DNA of 64,000 nt from Streptococcus sp. sy004 (GTDB lineage Bacteria > Bacillota > Bacilli > Lactobacillales > Streptococcaceae), in NCBI RefSeq assembly GCF_007859205.1, contig NZ_VOHP01000001.1:310001-374000 (forward strand), in the 5' to 3' direction. A program made the position numbers and the translations under genes. The notes beneath the pieces were generated by a model that was not told where the DNA came from, searched no databases, and saw only the letters and a list, made by a program, of their open reading frames with translations. The stretch's first letter is position 1, and each line of letters starts with the position of its first letter. This document shows, piece after piece, positions 63,729 to 64,000 of the stretch.

Positions 63729-64000
63729 ATGGCTTTAAAAAATTTAAGTCACTTCACAGAATTTAACGTTCCCTTATTCCTATCGAATAAAGAACTTAGG
63801 TTCGTATCAGCCACTCCCTGGATTGAAAAAGGTGAGAACGAGGTCGAAAAAGGAGTAAAATTGTCTTTACTAATTTTTGCTGACGACACAAGCTATCCGA
63901 ATGACAAGAATAATCTAGGAGAGCTTCTCGTCGTCAAGGTGCCATTCGCTTCAATTAGTGATTACTCTGATTTTCAACCAATGGTAACTCCTTGCGAAAT
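63729..64000 (+). CDS. Hypothetical protein of the accessory region, partial
   Basis: ATG 63729 after AAAGGAG (63714-63720) opens a frame to the window end with 90 codons, starting MALKNLSHFTEFNVPLFLS. It has no signal peptide or membrane helix. It resembles short proteins at the ends of integrative conjugative elements in general character, but I cannot name the family. The 3' end is missing. Confidence 0.6.
   Translation, partial: MALKNLSHFTEFNVPLFLSNKELRFVSATPWIEKGENEVEKGVKLSLLIFADDTSYPNDKNNLGELLVVKVPFASISDYSDFQPMVTPCE

Overview
The window is a low-GC Firmicute chromosome and almost certainly a Streptococcus. Signs of this are the thrS / vicRKX / rnc / smc / ftsY order, an ATP synthase operon that begins with subunit c, the non-phosphorylating GAPDH gapN beside ptsHI, murA-epuA-endA, a complete mevalonate pathway, and T-box leaders on thrS and pheS. 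The order around vicRKX looks most like the pyogenic group. I cannot name a species from sequence alone.

Layout. 1-547: 3' half of a type I restriction specificity gene (hsdS), entered through a run of 13 G. 643-4520: diacylglycerol glycosyltransferase, then a threonine T-box, a MazG-like gene and thrS. 4589-15053: DUF3114-like gene, vicRKX, rnc, smc, HAD phosphatase, ftsY. 15128-18839 (minus): nrdHIEF, with a candidate NrdR site pair upstream. 19172-22737: ptsH, ptsI, gapN. 22809-28072: polysaccharide deacetylase, DEAD-type helicase (minus), udk, free-Met-sulfoxide reductase, dnaX. 28221-33555: mannitol PTS operon mtlA-mtlR-mtlF-mtlD. 33662-36635: ligA and a diacylglycerol/lipid kinase. 36823-43085: atpEBFHAGDC. 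43170-45769: DUF1146 gene, murA, epuA, endA. 45803-50064: phenylalanine T-box, pheS, GNAT, pheT. 50214-54004: mvk-mvaD-mvaK2-fni. 54042-55256: remnant of a polymorphic toxin C-terminus with two tandem YezG/DUF600 immunity genes. 55330-57787 (minus): mvaS and mvaA. 57974-61356: thyA, dfr, a 57-aa membrane protein, clpX, ysxC. 61407-62537: L10 leader, rplJ, rplL. 62538-64000: start of an accessory region directly after the 3' end of rplL, a known integration site for streptococcal conjugative elements.

How it fits together. Most of the window is core: cell-wall sensing (VicRK), segregation and SRP targeting (SMC, FtsY), dNTP supply (NrdHIEF, ThyA, DHFR), sugar uptake (HPr, EI, mannitol PTS), proton pumping (F-ATPase), translation (ThrS, PheST, L10, L7/L12) and isoprenoid synthesis. 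The two arms of the mevalonate pathway flank the toxin/immunity remnant: MvaS/MvaA make mevalonate, and MVK, PMK, MDD and IDI convert it to IPP/DMAPP.

The accessory signals are the most unusual part: a poly-G hsdS likely to be phase variable, an orphan immunity pair, and the rplL-adjacent element with an A8 frameshift in its first gene. On the regulatory side there are candidate NrdR and MtlR operators, three genes whose -10 box sits 7-8 bases before the ATG (probable leaderless mRNAs), and an A8 tract in dnaX at the domain III/IV boundary. I found no rRNA, tRNA, CRISPR array or intact insertion sequence.
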